Assembly: GCA_905233565.1 (NCBI GenBank)
Contig: CAJOCL010000003.1
Span: 62,001 to 126,000 of the forward strand
Length of the DNA: 64,000 bases
Source: an uncultured Synergistales bacterium
Lineage (GTDB): Bacteria > Synergistota > Synergistia > Synergistales > Aminobacteriaceae
Reading direction: 5' to 3'
Shown here: one piece after another, positions 21,574 to 31,539 of the stretch
How the letters are laid out: each line of letters opens with the position of its first letter
Position numbering within the stretch: position 1 is the first letter of the stretch
The notes under the pieces: generated by a model
What the model saw: the letters and a program-made list of their open reading frames with translations, nothing else
Told to the model about the DNA's origin: nothing
The model's database searches: none
Translations under genes and position numbers: made by a program

Positions 21574-23243
21574 TCTCAGACCTGAAAATTTATCATCCAG
21601 GAGATTACACAAAACATCTGGCATCAAAATTGTCATGCCCTCAGCTTGCCGCCGGCGTTCTCGAAATGCTGAAGGGAAATGAGGACATTGAAACCCTCAG
21701 GGAATGGATACACCCCGATTTTACGAAACAAATGGAAAGTTTGGACTTGGGCGAAGGAAGCAAGGCCGCCAAAGATTTATGGAACTCTAAAAGTTCGCTC
21801 GGTAACGTCTTAGTTTACGGAGATTACGACACTGACGGCATAAGCTCAACAGTTTTAGCTATGGAAATTTTCAGGAACAAGGCAGCTCAGGTCAGATATT
21901 TCATTCCAAGAAGGGACGTTCACGGTTACGGCCTTAATGCTGAAGTCCTCGAAAAAATCGCCGTCTCAGGCTGCAATACTTTTGTCGTTACCGACTGCGG
22001 AACTAATGACTCTGAAATGCTCGAAAAACTGCGCTCCAAAGGCATTAATATTTTTGTCTTCGATCATCATTCAGTATCATCGCCGATAACAATCCCGACA
22101 ATCGTTAATCCCTGTATAAACATGGAAGCCGGAGACCATCAGAAAATATGCGCTACGGCCGTTTTATGGTGCTGGGCATGGAAAGAAAACATAGTGTCCC
22201 GGAAATTCCTTCAGTATGAAATTGATTTAGTTACTCTTGCCACTATTGCCGACTGTATGCCCCTTCATAATCTCAACAGGCTTTTAGTCCGTTACGGAAT
22301 GAATTTAATGAGAAATAATCCCAGACGCGGTTTAAGCGCACTTTTCGACTGTTTGGGAATAAACAAAACACAGCTATCCGAAGAGCATTTGTCAATGAGG
22401 GTTATACCCTGCCTCAACGCTCCGGGAAGAATTGCAACGGCCGATACGGGTGTCAGGGCGCTTCTTGGAATAGGCAGCAATGACGCAATTTACGCATGTG
22501 TTAGTGAACTTATGAGGATTAACAGGAAGCGTCAGACTTTAACAGAAAATATTGCGCGTGAAATTGATGACGGAATAACAAGCGGCAGTATAAAAAGCAA
22601 AGTCCTTTACAGCGACCAGTGGCCGATAGGCGTTTTGAGCGGAGTTGCAAGCAGGATATGCGCTCAGTACAACAGGCCGATAGTTCTTGCTGCTCCTGTC
22701 GAGACGAGATTAGTAAGGGGTACTCTGAGAGTTCCTGAGGGCGGCGATGCCGTGGGAGTTCTGAGGGAAATTTCAGAAAAACTTGACGCTTGGGGAGGCC
22801 ATAAGTACGCTGCCGGATTTTCCGTTCTTTATGAAAACTGGGAGGAAGTCAAAACGGATCTTGAACGTATGCTGACTGATATTATCATCAAGCCTGAGGG
22901 AGCTACGCCGGTTATTAATATATCGCCGTCAGATATTACGATTTCGGATTGGCGTGCAGTTTCTGAGCTTGGGCCGTTCGGGAATAATAACCCGTCACCG
23001 AAATTTTTCACGCCCGGAAGCATTAATAATTCAGAAATTAACCCTTTAGGCAGAGAAGGAAAGCACAGTTATATACGTCTTAACAGTGCAAAATTATTGG
23101 CTTTTAACACTCCTGCGCGTGATGTTGCTGAAATTATGGGCAGGGTTAAAGGCTGGATTTATCATCCGCGTTTGGATTATTGGCGTAATGAGGAGAAATT
23201 ACAGTTTATACTTGACTGTGCAGTAACGGAAGGAGGGATTTAA
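21555..23243 (+). CDS. recJ: RecJ family single-stranded-DNA exonuclease
   Basis: A 562-residue DHH-family phosphoesterase. RecJ degrades single-stranded DNA 5' to 3' in recombination and repair. Motif I is GDYDTDGISS, then TDCGTND, then the DHH motif FDHHSVSS. The DHHA1 segment carries GGHKYAAGFSV. An OB-like C-terminal part ends the protein. I chose the ATG at 21555 because AGAGGAG lies about 9 nt upstream; the start at 21507 would lie deep in tadA. rel follows 2 nt later. Confidence 0.92.
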   Translation: MLPTCLISDLKIYHPGDYTKHLASKLSCPQLAAGVLEMLKGNEDIETLREWIHPDFTKQMESLDLGEGSKAAKDLWNSKSSLGNVLVYGDYDTDGISSTVLAMEIFRNKAAQVRYFIPRRDVHGYGLNAEVLEKIAVSGCNTFVVTDCGTNDSEMLEKLRSKGINIFVFDHHSVSSPITIPTIVNPCINMEAGDHQKICATAVLWCWAWKENIVSRKFLQYEIDLVTLATIADCMPLHNLNRLLVRYGMNLMRNNPRRGLSALFDCLGINKTQLSEEHLSMRVIPCLNAPGRIATADTGVRALLGIGSNDAIYACVSELMRINRKRQTLTENIAREIDDGITSGSIKSKVLYSDQWPIGVLSGVASRICAQYNRPIVLAAPVETRLVRGTLRVPEGGDAVGVLREISEKLDAWGGHKYAAGFSVLYENWEEVKTDLERMLTDIIIKPEGATPVINISPSDITISDWRAVSELGPFGNNNPSPKFFTPGSINNSEINPLGREGKHSYIRLNSAKLLAFNTPARDVAEIMGRVKGWIYHPRLDYWRNEEKLQFILDCAVTEGGI

Positions 23244-23245
23244 TC

Positions 23246-25573
23246 ATGGCCGAACCCCTTGAAACTTTAGAGACCGGCCGGGACACGTTCTCGTCAATCA
23301 TTAATTCTATACCGCTGATTGACAGCTCATCTAATTATCTGCATGATATGTATTCGATAAGAGATGAATATTTCGCAAAAATTCCTGAGGAGTCGAAAAT
23401 TGAAATTGTCCGCTCGGCATGGCAGGAGTTATGGGGTAAAGCCATGCTGTCATTAACCCCCGAACAATTGCACAGGCTCGGAGAAGCATTTGTCTTTGCT
23501 GCGGTTGCACACAAGGATCAGCGCAGGAAATCAGGTGAGCCGTATATAACTCATACTTTAAGCGCGGCTTTGATTCTTGCTGGAATGCGTCTCGATACGG
23601 CCACGCTTGAAGCTGCTTTGCTGCATGATGTTCTTGAGGACACGCCCGTTACGCCTGAGGAAATGCGCGAAAAATTCGGCTCTGATGTTGAAATGCTGGT
23701 TGACGGAGTTACGAAACTTGCGCGTGATGATGTCAAAGAATTTATGTCCCGTGAAGATCTTACGGCTGAAAACCTGCGGCACATGTTCATAGTTATGGCA
23801 AAAGATATAAGGGTCGTTCTCATAAAACTTGCTGACAGGCTGCACAACATGCGAACATTGAACGTCATGAAGCCCGAAAAACAGCAGAGAATAGCCCGCG
23901 AAACTATGGAAATTTACGCGCCCTTAGCACACAGGCTTGGAATTTATCAGATTAAGCGCGAACTTGAAGATTTATCGTTCATGTATCTTCACCCTGATAT
24001 TTACAAGGAAGTTGAACGCCGTGTAAAGCAGAGAATGCCTCAAATGGAGTCAGTAATCGAAAAGGCAAAAAAGATACTTGAAGAGAGATTACAGAAAGAA
24101 AATATACCGTGTAGGATTAAGGGACGTTCAAAGCATTATTACAGCATTTACGAAAAAATGCAGAGGAAGCAGATTTCTTTTGACGAACTTTATGACATTC
24201 TTGCAGTCCGCGTTCTTGTCTCTGACGTTTCGACATGTTACGCCGTTTTAGGTGTCGTCCATGCTTTGTGGCTGCCCGTTCCCGGACAGTTTGATGATTA
24301 TATTGCAAACCCTAAAAGCAATATGTATCAGTCATTGCACACAACCGTGATGATTTCGGGCGTTCCCCTTGAAGTTCAGATAAGGACGTACGAAATGAAT
24401 CACTTTGCAGAATACGGAATCGCTGCTCACTGGGTTTACAAAGAGGGCGGAAATAAAAAGCTCCTTAAGGGTCTGAATGAAAAATTAATGCTTGTCCGTC
24501 AGGTCATGGAGGCAGGACAGGAAGGTGAGGACACTCAGGAATTTGTCGACATTCTGAAAACTGATATATTGTTGACGAGTGAACTTTATGTTTTCACGCC
24601 TGACGGTAAGCCGATGATTTTGCCGAACGGTTCAACAGTTCTTGATTTTGCCTACGCCGTACACACTGAAATCGGCAATCACTGCGCCGGCGCGATGATT
24701 AACGGCAGAATAGTACCGCTTAATACACAGCTTCACAGCGGAGACAGGGTTAAAATTCTCACAGCACCTCAGACCTCACCTTCAAGGGACTGGCTCAAAA
24801 TCGTAAGCAGCGCAAAGACACGCAGCAAAATACGCAGTTATTTCAAGCAGGCAGAAAGAGCCGACAGGGACGAAAAAATCGAACGCGGCTGGAAATTAAT
24901 AGAACGTGAACTTAAACGCAGAGGCCTTGAGGACGTAAAGCGCGAGGATTTCAACAATATTGATGAGCAGTTAATATCAGTAGGTTCCGGAACGATCGGG
25001 GCAAGCGAGGCCGCCCAGAAATTATCGCTTGCATGGCTTCAGCATCATTCACCCGCAGCACCGTCTAACCCTGTCGATTTTATCAGTGAACCTCAAGTAA
25101 AAAAGAAGGATAATAAATCAGATGTCCTTGTTGAAGGTGAAGGCGGCGTAAGCGTAACATTTGCAAGCTGCTGCGATCCCGTTCCCGGTGATGACATAAT
25201 CGGTTATGCCTCGACACGAAGGGGGATAACGGTACACAGGACTGAATGCCGGAACATAGCCGGAAAAGATAACGGCCGTAAAATAAAAGTCTCTTGGGCA
25301 ATTCAGGATTTGTCACCGACGGGCGGAAAGCGTCCGAACATGTACACCGCAAGGCTCAGGGTTGAGGCTGAAGACAGGGAAGATCTTCTTGCTGACACTA
25401 CAAAGCTGCTCGGCCTTGAGGGTACAAGCATATCCGGCTTAAAGTCAACAACGGCAGGGGGCGGGCTGGTAAGAATGAAAATTGAAATACGTGTACGAAA
25501 TCTTGAACATTTATATTCAGTAATGTCAAGAATTAACGAAGTTCGCGGAGTTATGAGCGTAGAAAGGGAGTAA
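23246..25573 (+). CDS. rel: bifunctional (p)ppGpp synthetase/hydrolase Rel
   Basis: A 775-residue stringent-response enzyme. The HD hydrolase domain (about 85-235) keeps the HD pair in LLHDVLEDTP and the final ND-like LADRLHNMRTL segment. The synthetase domain (about 270-400) has GRSKHYYSIYEKM and the YQSLHTTV motif. A TGS domain (about 450-510, VFTPDGKPMILPNGSTVLDF as core), a zinc-finger-like region (FASCCDPVPGDDI) and a C-terminal ACT domain follow. Both activities look intact. GGAAGGAGGG precedes the ATG. It lies in the tadA-recJ-rel-dtd run. Confidence 0.97.
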   Translation: MAEPLETLETGRDTFSSIINSIPLIDSSSNYLHDMYSIRDEYFAKIPEESKIEIVRSAWQELWGKAMLSLTPEQLHRLGEAFVFAAVAHKDQRRKSGEPYITHTLSAALILAGMRLDTATLEAALLHDVLEDTPVTPEEMREKFGSDVEMLVDGVTKLARDDVKEFMSREDLTAENLRHMFIVMAKDIRVVLIKLADRLHNMRTLNVMKPEKQQRIARETMEIYAPLAHRLGIYQIKRELEDLSFMYLHPDIYKEVERRVKQRMPQMESVIEKAKKILEERLQKENIPCRIKGRSKHYYSIYEKMQRKQISFDELYDILAVRVLVSDVSTCYAVLGVVHALWLPVPGQFDDYIANPKSNMYQSLHTTVMISGVPLEVQIRTYEMNHFAEYGIAAHWVYKEGGNKKLLKGLNEKLMLVRQVMEAGQEGEDTQEFVDILKTDILLTSELYVFTPDGKPMILPNGSTVLDFAYAVHTEIGNHCAGAMINGRIVPLNTQLHSGDRVKILTAPQTSPSRDWLKIVSSAKTRSKIRSYFKQAERADRDEKIERGWKLIERELKRRGLEDVKREDFNNIDEQLISVGSGTIGASEAAQKLSLAWLQHHSPAAPSNPVDFISEPQVKKKDNKSDVLVEGEGGVSVTFASCCDPVPGDDIIGYASTRRGITVHRTECRNIAGKDNGRKIKVSWAIQDLSPTGGKRPNMYTARLRVEAEDREDLLADTTKLLGLEGTSISGLKSTTAGGGLVRMKIEIRVRNLEHLYSVMSRINEVRGVMSVERE

Positions 25574-25579
25574 TATATT

Positions 25580-26029
25580 TTGAGACTGTTAATTCAGCGC
25601 GTCAAACGTGCTTCAGTTACGATTAACGGAAATGAAAACGACAAACGCAGCATAAATCAGGGAATGTGCGTTTTTATCGGGGTAACTCACGGCGATGACG
25701 AGTCAAAAGCTGACTGGCTCGCGGAAAAAATGTCGGGTCTTAGAATATTTGAGGATTCTGACGGTAAAATTAACCTGTCACTGAAGGACATTGAAGGCGA
25801 AGTTTTATTGGTGTCCCAGTTTTCGCTTTATGCCTCGTGTTCAAAGGGCAGAAGGCCGGGTTTCACTGATGCCGCAAAACCTGATGAGGCTGAAAGGCTG
25901 TATGATTATTTCGTGTCGAAAGTAAAAGCTCTCGGCCTCAGAAAAGTATCATGCGGAGAGTTTGGGGCTGACATGGAAGTTGAAATAATTAACGACGGGC
26001 CTTTGACGTTCATTGTTGACAGCATTTAA
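25580..26029 (+). CDS. dtd: D-aminoacyl-tRNA deacylase
   Basis: A 149-residue editing enzyme that removes D-amino acids from mischarged tRNA. The family signatures SQFSLYA, KGRRPGFTDAA and the C-terminal NDGPLTFIVDS are present. It starts at a TTG behind AAAGGGAG, 6 nt after rel. The rel-dtd adjacency is common in bacteria. Confidence 0.95.
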   Translation: MRLLIQRVKRASVTINGNENDKRSINQGMCVFIGVTHGDDESKADWLAEKMSGLRIFEDSDGKINLSLKDIEGEVLLVSQFSLYASCSKGRRPGFTDAAKPDEAERLYDYFVSKVKALGLRKVSCGEFGADMEVEIINDGPLTFIVDSI

Positions 26030-26057
26030 TAGTATTGTGAAAGGGGAAATATTAAAG

Positions 26058-26693
26058 TTGAATTATAAACGGTTCCCGTTAGGTGCATTATGGACAAACG
26101 GTTATTTATTCTGGGACGACGTTACTAAAGAAGCATTCTTTATAGATCCGGGCGGAAACACTGAGGACGTTCAGGCTTTCATGGCCGCAAATAATATTGT
26201 CCTTAGAATGGTATTGCTTACTCACGGACATATTGATCACATCGCCGGCATTCATGAATTTATCCCGATGGCGGGCAAAAATATTTACATTCACGCTGAT
26301 GATGCCCACATGCTCAGGAACCCTTCAAGGCAGCTTCAGGCATTATTAGGCGTTCACTGCGAGGGGGTAAATGATTTCATTGAAGTACAGGACGGAAGGA
26401 TTATTGATTTTCCCGGATACAGTATAAAAGTCATTCACACGCCCGGACATACGGAAGGGAGTTCATGTTTCTTAATCACTGACAAAGAAGGACATCACGT
26501 CCTCGTTTCAGGCGATACGCTTTTTGCACAGAGTGTCGGACGCACTGACCTTGAAGGCGGCGACAGCGTTAAACTTGATGAATCTCTCCGAAAACTTGCA
26601 GAGCTTGATGACGGTCTGCACGTTCTGCCCGGACACGGCCCTGATACAAATATAGGCTCAGAACGCGAATTAAACCCGTACTGGCCGAGATAA
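26058..26693 (+). CDS. metallo-beta-lactamase fold hydrolase (glyoxalase II-like)
   Basis: A 211-residue hydrolase of the MBL superfamily. The metal-binding motif THGHIDHIAG, the later HTPGHTEGS, the D in SGDTLFAQSVGRTD and the final LPGHGPDT are all present, so it should be active with two metal ions. Close relatives act on thioesters or related esters. The TTG at 26058 is preferred, with AAAGGGG about 11 nt upstream; an upstream TTG at 26013 overlaps dtd. Confidence 0.88.
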   Translation: MNYKRFPLGALWTNGYLFWDDVTKEAFFIDPGGNTEDVQAFMAANNIVLRMVLLTHGHIDHIAGIHEFIPMAGKNIYIHADDAHMLRNPSRQLQALLGVHCEGVNDFIEVQDGRIIDFPGYSIKVIHTPGHTEGSSCFLITDKEGHHVLVSGDTLFAQSVGRTDLEGGDSVKLDESLRKLAELDDGLHVLPGHGPDTNIGSERELNPYWPR

Positions 26694-26709
26694 AGGAGAG
26701 TTTTTCAGC

Positions 26710-27765
26710 ATGTTTAATCTTTTTTCCGGAATGCTCGGGCTTGATGTCGGTATAGATTTAGGATCGTCAAATATAGTCATATACGTAAAAGACAAGGGAA
26801 TAATTCTCAGCGAACCTTCAGCAGTAGCCGTCAAAAAATTGCCGAGAAAAGAAGGGCGCGAAGTTATAGCCGTTGGGACAGCAGCAAAAGAAATGTCAGG
26901 CAAAGAACCTCACGGAATCGAAACTATATGGCCTCTTGAAGGAGGAGTTATAGCAAATTTCGACATGACGCAGGAACTAATAAAATACTGTCTCAGGCGC
27001 ATAAACGCAGGTAATACGTTCATGGTTCACCCAAAAGTCGTAATCTCAATCCCTGCTGAAGTTACGGGCGTTGAACGTAAGGCCGTAATTGATGCAACAC
27101 TCGGGGCGGGCGCAAGTGAAGCATACGTTGTTGAAGAACCAATAAGCGCGGCTCTCGGTGTCGGACTTCCCATAGACAGGCCGTCAGGGTGCATGATTAT
27201 TGACATCGGCGGAGGAACAAGCGAAGTCAGCGTTATATCACTCGGCGGAATTGTCGTAACAAGTTCCCTCCGTACAGCCGGCAAAATGATGGACAACGCA
27301 ATAATTACTATGGTCAGACAGCGTTATGCGCTTCTTATCGGCGAGACGACAGCGGAAGAAGTCAAAAACACTATCGGTTCCGCACTGCCTCTAAGCCCTG
27401 AACTTGAAATGCACGTAAAGGGGCGCGATTTATCCGACGGACTGCCGAAAAGCGATATAGTTTCGTCCGTTGAAGTCCGCGAGGCAATGGAGCCTACATT
27501 CAAGGGCATTGAAGACATGGTGAAAGTTGCGCTTGAAAAGATGCCCCCTGAACTTGCAAAAGACGTTGTTGACAGGGGAATTATTTTGACTGGCGGCGTT
27601 GCGCTTATGCGGGGATTCGGCGAGAGGTTATCACGCGCCGTAAATACTCCCGTAATCGTTGCCGAACAGCCTTTGAACTCCGTAGCTCTCGGGGTCGGCA
27701 AAATTCTCGATAACTTGGGGGCAATGAGAAGGGTATTAATGTCCGTTGAACGCGGTTCACGCTGA
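26710..27765 (+). CDS. mreB: rod shape-determining protein MreB
   Basis: A 351-residue actin-like ATPase that forms membrane-associated filaments guiding lateral wall synthesis. The phosphate-1 loop VGIDLGSSNIVIYV, the connect/phosphate-2 segment IIDIGGGTSEVSV and the adenosine motif LTGGVALMRGF identify the family. AAAGGAG lies ahead of the ATG. The stop shares bases with the start of mreC (TGATG), so the mre genes are coupled. Confidence 0.97.
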   Translation: MFNLFSGMLGLDVGIDLGSSNIVIYVKDKGIILSEPSAVAVKKLPRKEGREVIAVGTAAKEMSGKEPHGIETIWPLEGGVIANFDMTQELIKYCLRRINAGNTFMVHPKVVISIPAEVTGVERKAVIDATLGAGASEAYVVEEPISAALGVGLPIDRPSGCMIIDIGGGTSEVSVISLGGIVVTSSLRTAGKMMDNAIITMVRQRYALLIGETTAEEVKNTIGSALPLSPELEMHVKGRDLSDGLPKSDIVSSVEVREAMEPTFKGIEDMVKVALEKMPPELAKDVVDRGIILTGGVALMRGFGERLSRAVNTPVIVAEQPLNSVALGVGKILDNLGAMRRVLMSVERGSR

Positions 27766-28535
27766 TGGAAAACAGGCACAGCACAACACGTGAGCTTGTT
27801 CACGGCCTTACGGCGTTAATACTCAGCCTTTTTCTTCTGGGCGTAAGCTCTGGTCTCGGCGTGATAAAAAATATCGTTGACATTTGGGGGGCTGTTCTTT
27901 TCATTCCCGAATATCCGGCTGTCGTAATGCGTGAAATGTTCCTGAAGTGGCGTTCATGGTCAAATGATACAAATTTCCTGAACAGCGAAGTAACCCGTCT
28001 TTCAAATGAAAACGCTGAATTACGCCTCGAACTTGCCGAACTTGCCGGTGGAAAAATATATTCTTACGACAAAAAGCAGGAAACCAGAACAGCACGGGTT
28101 ACGTTGCGCGCTCCGATGTCGTGGTGGAGTGAGATCCGCATAGACAGGGGAGGAAATGACAATATAACTCAGGGTCTGCCGATTTTCAGCAGCGGTTATT
28201 TAATAGGCCGTGTAAGCACCGTTTCCGTCATGTCATCATGGGCAGAGCTGATAACTTCGTCATCTTTCATGATTCCTGCCGTAATTGAAGAGACTAGGGA
28301 ACTGGGGGTTATAGCCGGAGACGGGAACGGTTCAGTACTTCTGCATTATATACCGTCAGGGCGCGGGATACGTTCAGGAATGAAAGTCAGTACGGCCATG
28401 ATAGGCGAGCAGCTGCCTCCGGGACTTCCGATCGGGAAAATATCAGGAGAGTTTACGGCAGGGAATGACGGCTATACGACTTACAGAATTGAACCGGGCG
28501 CGAATCTTTCGAGATTTTATACTGTAACTTATTGA
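27765..28535 (+). CDS. mreC: rod shape-determining protein MreC
   Basis: A 256-residue protein with one N-terminal membrane helix (about 14-32), a short coiled coil (about 68-92) and the two-lobed periplasmic MreC beta domain. It bridges MreB/MreD with the elongation PBP. The family segment WWSEIRIDRGGNDNITQGLP and the later QLPPGLPIGKI are visible. It follows mreB with 1-nt overlap and precedes mreD by 3 nt. Confidence 0.94.
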   Translation: MENRHSTTRELVHGLTALILSLFLLGVSSGLGVIKNIVDIWGAVLFIPEYPAVVMREMFLKWRSWSNDTNFLNSEVTRLSNENAELRLELAELAGGKIYSYDKKQETRTARVTLRAPMSWWSEIRIDRGGNDNITQGLPIFSSGYLIGRVSTVSVMSSWAELITSSSFMIPAVIEETRELGVIAGDGNGSVLLHYIPSGRGIRSGMKVSTAMIGEQLPPGLPIGKISGEFTAGNDGYTTYRIEPGANLSRFYTVTY

Positions 28536-28538
28536 ATT

Positions 28539-29000
28539 ATGACACTGATTATTTTATGGCTTTTGCAGGATCTTTTAACTGTTTTCACGGGCGGAGGTAT
28601 GCAGATTCCCGGCCTCTTCATGCTTGGACTGGTCTACAGGCTTTTGGTTGATGACGGAAGTTCGGACGTGAGTTTGTGGGCTATATGGCTTTCATTTGCG
28701 GGCGGTATATTATGGGATTTGCGTTGGATAGGCATTCCGGGATTTTTCACGCTTGGATATGTCGTTGTAATTCTGATAGTAATTCAGGTCTGGGGAATAA
28801 TTCCGCCTCAGGGCAGAGTGTCGGGAACAGGCACGATTATATTTGCACTTCTTGAGGCTTCCCAGTTAATACCGCCGCTGCTTCCGGTTTTAATTCTCGG
28901 CGGGAATACGGGCTGGAGTTATTTTCTTAGGCAGCAGGTTTATTCACTTCCTGCAATACTGCTGACAATGTATATTTATCTCAGAAAGACGAGATCTTAA
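28539..29000 (+). CDS. mreD: rod shape-determining protein MreD
   Basis: A 153-residue integral membrane protein with about five helices and the usual position between mreC and the elongation PBP. Sequence conservation in this family is low. Assignment rests on size, topology, the GGILWDL motif and gene order. Confidence 0.85.
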   Translation: MTLIILWLLQDLLTVFTGGGMQIPGLFMLGLVYRLLVDDGSSDVSLWAIWLSFAGGILWDLRWIGIPGFFTLGYVVVILIVIQVWGIIPPQGRVSGTGTIIFALLEASQLIPPLLPVLILGGNTGWSYFLRQQVYSLPAILLTMYIYLRKTRS

Positions 29001-29003
29001 ACA

Positions 29004-30716
29004 ATGGAATTATTAGACAGCAGGCTGAAATTATTTTTATGGAGCATATCACTTTCAGTTTTTATATTGACTGGGGGATTATATTTCTGCCAGATATATC
29101 AGGGCGATAAATATATACGTCTTGCACACAGCAACAGGCTTAGGCTCGTGCGCTTTCCTGCACCGAGAGGCGAAATTTTCGACCGCAACGGAGTTCCTTT
29201 AGCCGTCAATGATACTACGTTCAGCATAATGGGCTACCCTTTGGATTTGAACACGCCCGAAAAACTTCAGCATTTAAGCAAAGTTTTAATGCGTCATGGA
29301 ATCCCGATGACCGTTTCAGACCTGGAGAAGACAATAAAACAGCAGAGGCTTGCACCCTACAGGGTAATGAAGATCGTACCCAATCTGACAATGACGCAAA
29401 TGGCCGAATTAGTCGCTGATTATGAATTTCCGCACGAATTATTCCCTTTGAGCGTCTGGCGAAGGACATATCCAGCAGGAACTACGGCAGCAAATATAAT
29501 AGGCTATGTCGGTGAAATTTCGGAAAACGAGCTTAAATTACGTGCTGAAGACGGTTACACCGGCGGAGATTTAATCGGTAAATCAGGAATTGAACGCTCA
29601 TACGAATCTGTTTTAAGGGGTTCGCCGGGTCAGGAAGCTCTCGAAGTTGACGCAAGGGGACGAAAAATCAGGGTTCTTGACGCTGAAGCAGCAGTTAAGG
29701 GTGAAGACCTTCATTTAACGCTTGACATGGGGGCTCAGAAATTGGCCGTTGAACTTCTGAAAAACTGGAAGGGCGCAATTGTTGCAATGAACGTCCATAC
29801 GGGCGCGGTTTTAGCACTTGCATCAAGTCCCGTTTACGATAATAACCCGTTAGCTTGGGGAGTTTCTGCCCGTGAATGGAATGCGATAATGAACGACCCT
29901 GAAAGACCCATGCTTGACAGGGCAATCGCAGGAGTTTACCCCCCCGCAAGCACTTTCAAGGCTTTCATGTCAATAGCCTCACTCGAAGAGAACGCAATAA
30001 CACAAAGCACAATGATTTCATGCAGAGGAGGCTTGAGATTCGGTTCACACCTTTTCAAATGCTGGAAACACTCAGGGCACGGATCATTAAACGTTATCGG
30101 CGGTCTTCAGCATTCATGCGACGTATTTTTTTATCAGGCAGGATTGAGAACGGGCATAGAAAGTCTCATAAAGTGGGGCAGAAAATTTCATCTCGGCGAA
30201 CCTACGGGGATAGATCTTCCCGGTGAAAGCGGAGGAAATATTGCAGGCCCCGAATGGAAATTGAGGCGTTTCAAAACAGCATGGTCGGGCGGTGATACAG
30301 TTAATTATTCGATAGGTCAGGGCTATATGCTAATGACACCGATACAGATTGCGCGTGTCTATGCAGCTATTGCAAACGGCGGAAAAATGGTAACCCCTCA
30401 CCTTAATGTCAAAGGCTATAAAAATCCCGAAGATATAGGCATAAATCCCGCAAAACTCGAAATCGTCAAACGCGGACTCGAAGCCGTAGTTTCAAGGGGA
30501 ACAGGCTCAAGGGCAGGACGTTTCGGAGTTCATGTTGCGGGGAAGACGGGAACGGCTCAGAACTCTCACGGCGATGACCACGCACTTTTTGCAGGTTACG
30601 CGCCGGCAGATAATCCGCAGTATGTTGCTGTTGCAGTCATTGAAGGCGGAAAACACGGGAGCAGCGTTGCAGGCCCCCTAGTCGGACAAATGCTCGCTCA
30701 TTTATTGTCACACTAA
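29004..30716 (+). CDS. mrdA: penicillin-binding protein 2 (elongasome transpeptidase)
   Basis: A 570-residue class B PBP with one N-terminal membrane helix (about 11-30), a PBP dimerisation domain (APRGEIFDRNG) and a transpeptidase domain. The catalytic serine is in S316-T-F-K (PPASTFKAF). The second motif SCD (HSCDVFFYQ) and third motif KTGTAQ are present. It cross-links new wall along the cell side together with RodA. It follows mreD by 3 nt. Confidence 0.96.
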   Translation: MELLDSRLKLFLWSISLSVFILTGGLYFCQIYQGDKYIRLAHSNRLRLVRFPAPRGEIFDRNGVPLAVNDTTFSIMGYPLDLNTPEKLQHLSKVLMRHGIPMTVSDLEKTIKQQRLAPYRVMKIVPNLTMTQMAELVADYEFPHELFPLSVWRRTYPAGTTAANIIGYVGEISENELKLRAEDGYTGGDLIGKSGIERSYESVLRGSPGQEALEVDARGRKIRVLDAEAAVKGEDLHLTLDMGAQKLAVELLKNWKGAIVAMNVHTGAVLALASSPVYDNNPLAWGVSAREWNAIMNDPERPMLDRAIAGVYPPASTFKAFMSIASLEENAITQSTMISCRGGLRFGSHLFKCWKHSGHGSLNVIGGLQHSCDVFFYQAGLRTGIESLIKWGRKFHLGEPTGIDLPGESGGNIAGPEWKLRRFKTAWSGGDTVNYSIGQGYMLMTPIQIARVYAAIANGGKMVTPHLNVKGYKNPEDIGINPAKLEIVKRGLEAVVSRGTGSRAGRFGVHVAGKTGTAQNSHGDDHALFAGYAPADNPQYVAVAVIEGGKHGSSVAGPLVGQMLAHLLSH

Positions 30717-30727
30717 ATTTTACGGGT

Positions 30728-30756
30728 TTGACATATAATAATAACAAAGCTATGTC
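30728..30756 (+). promoter_or_regulatory. sigma-70-type promoter for minCDE-rodA
   Basis: A perfect TTGACA (30728-30733), a 17-nt spacer and TATGTC (30751-30756) lie 40 nt before minC, in the only sizeable gap of the shape/division block. The -10 is weaker than consensus. Confidence 0.6.
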
Positions 30757-30795
30757 TTTTTGATGTAAAGTTTTAATAATAATGTTGATTAAGGA

Positions 30796-31539
30796 ATGAA
30801 TATAACAAATTTTAGTTTGCTCAAGAAAATACGCAAGCCCGATGCTCATATAAAAATGGAACGTACACACTACGGCATAAAGTTTTTTCTGCCTGAAACG
30901 CTGAGGGAAAAAGAACTTTTGAACCTTCTGGCCGTTATTCCTGCGAGCGCGTACAAACTTCCTGAAAATCAGGGAGTAAGTCTTGATTTTGCCGGCCGTA
31001 AATGTTCCAAGATGCTTATACTTCATATGTTGAACAGCGTAGTATGGGAAAAAAATATAAGGGTTGTTGCGTGGCTTTCAGGAAATGAAGAGACCGTAAA
31101 GCTCTTCAAAGATGCCGGGCTTTCTGTTGTTGAACCTGCCCTCAATATCGTAGAAAAGCCGGTTAAAAATGAAAATCCTCATCTTTCTGGGCTGAAGATA
31201 TATTACGGCTCAATGAGATCGGGGCACAAAGTCGAAACTGAAGGCGATGTTTTAGTCTGGGGTCATCTTAATCCCGGAGCTGAAATTGTCGCAGGAGGAA
31301 GCGTAATCGTTGCGGGGAAACTGCTCGGAATTGTTCACGCAGGAGGTTACGGGCGCGATGATGTTTTTGTTTGGGCAGGTTGTTTCGAGACACCTCAGGT
31401 CAGAATAGCGAAAAAATTATGCTTTGCTGATCCGAAATCTACAAGCTGCTGGCGTAAACCTGTTCTCATTACTCTTGAGGACGGTACGCCGGTAATAAGG
31501 GAAAATAAGTTTTTCAGACAGGAGGATATTAAACATTAA
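30796..31539 (+). CDS. minC: septum site-determining protein MinC
   Basis: A 247-residue FtsZ inhibitor that blocks septa near the poles. The N-terminal MinC_N-like domain covers about 1-110. After a short linker comes the C-terminal beta-helix domain (about 128-225), with GDVLVWGHLNPGAEIVAGG and the turn repeats that follow (VIVAGKLLGIVHAG). This domain binds MinD. Its stop is directly followed by the minD ATG. Confidence 0.92.
   Translation: MNITNFSLLKKIRKPDAHIKMERTHYGIKFFLPETLREKELLNLLAVIPASAYKLPENQGVSLDFAGRKCSKMLILHMLNSVVWEKNIRVVAWLSGNEETVKLFKDAGLSVVEPALNIVEKPVKNENPHLSGLKIYYGSMRSGHKVETEGDVLVWGHLNPGAEIVAGGSVIVAGKLLGIVHAGGYGRDDVFVWAGCFETPQVRIAKKLCFADPKSTSCWRKPVLITLEDGTPVIRENKFFRQEDIKH

Noticed and set aside
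30717-30795. Riboswitch or small RNA before minC
   Set aside because: The 79-nt gap is explained by a promoter and a short AT-rich leader; no stable fold is evident.
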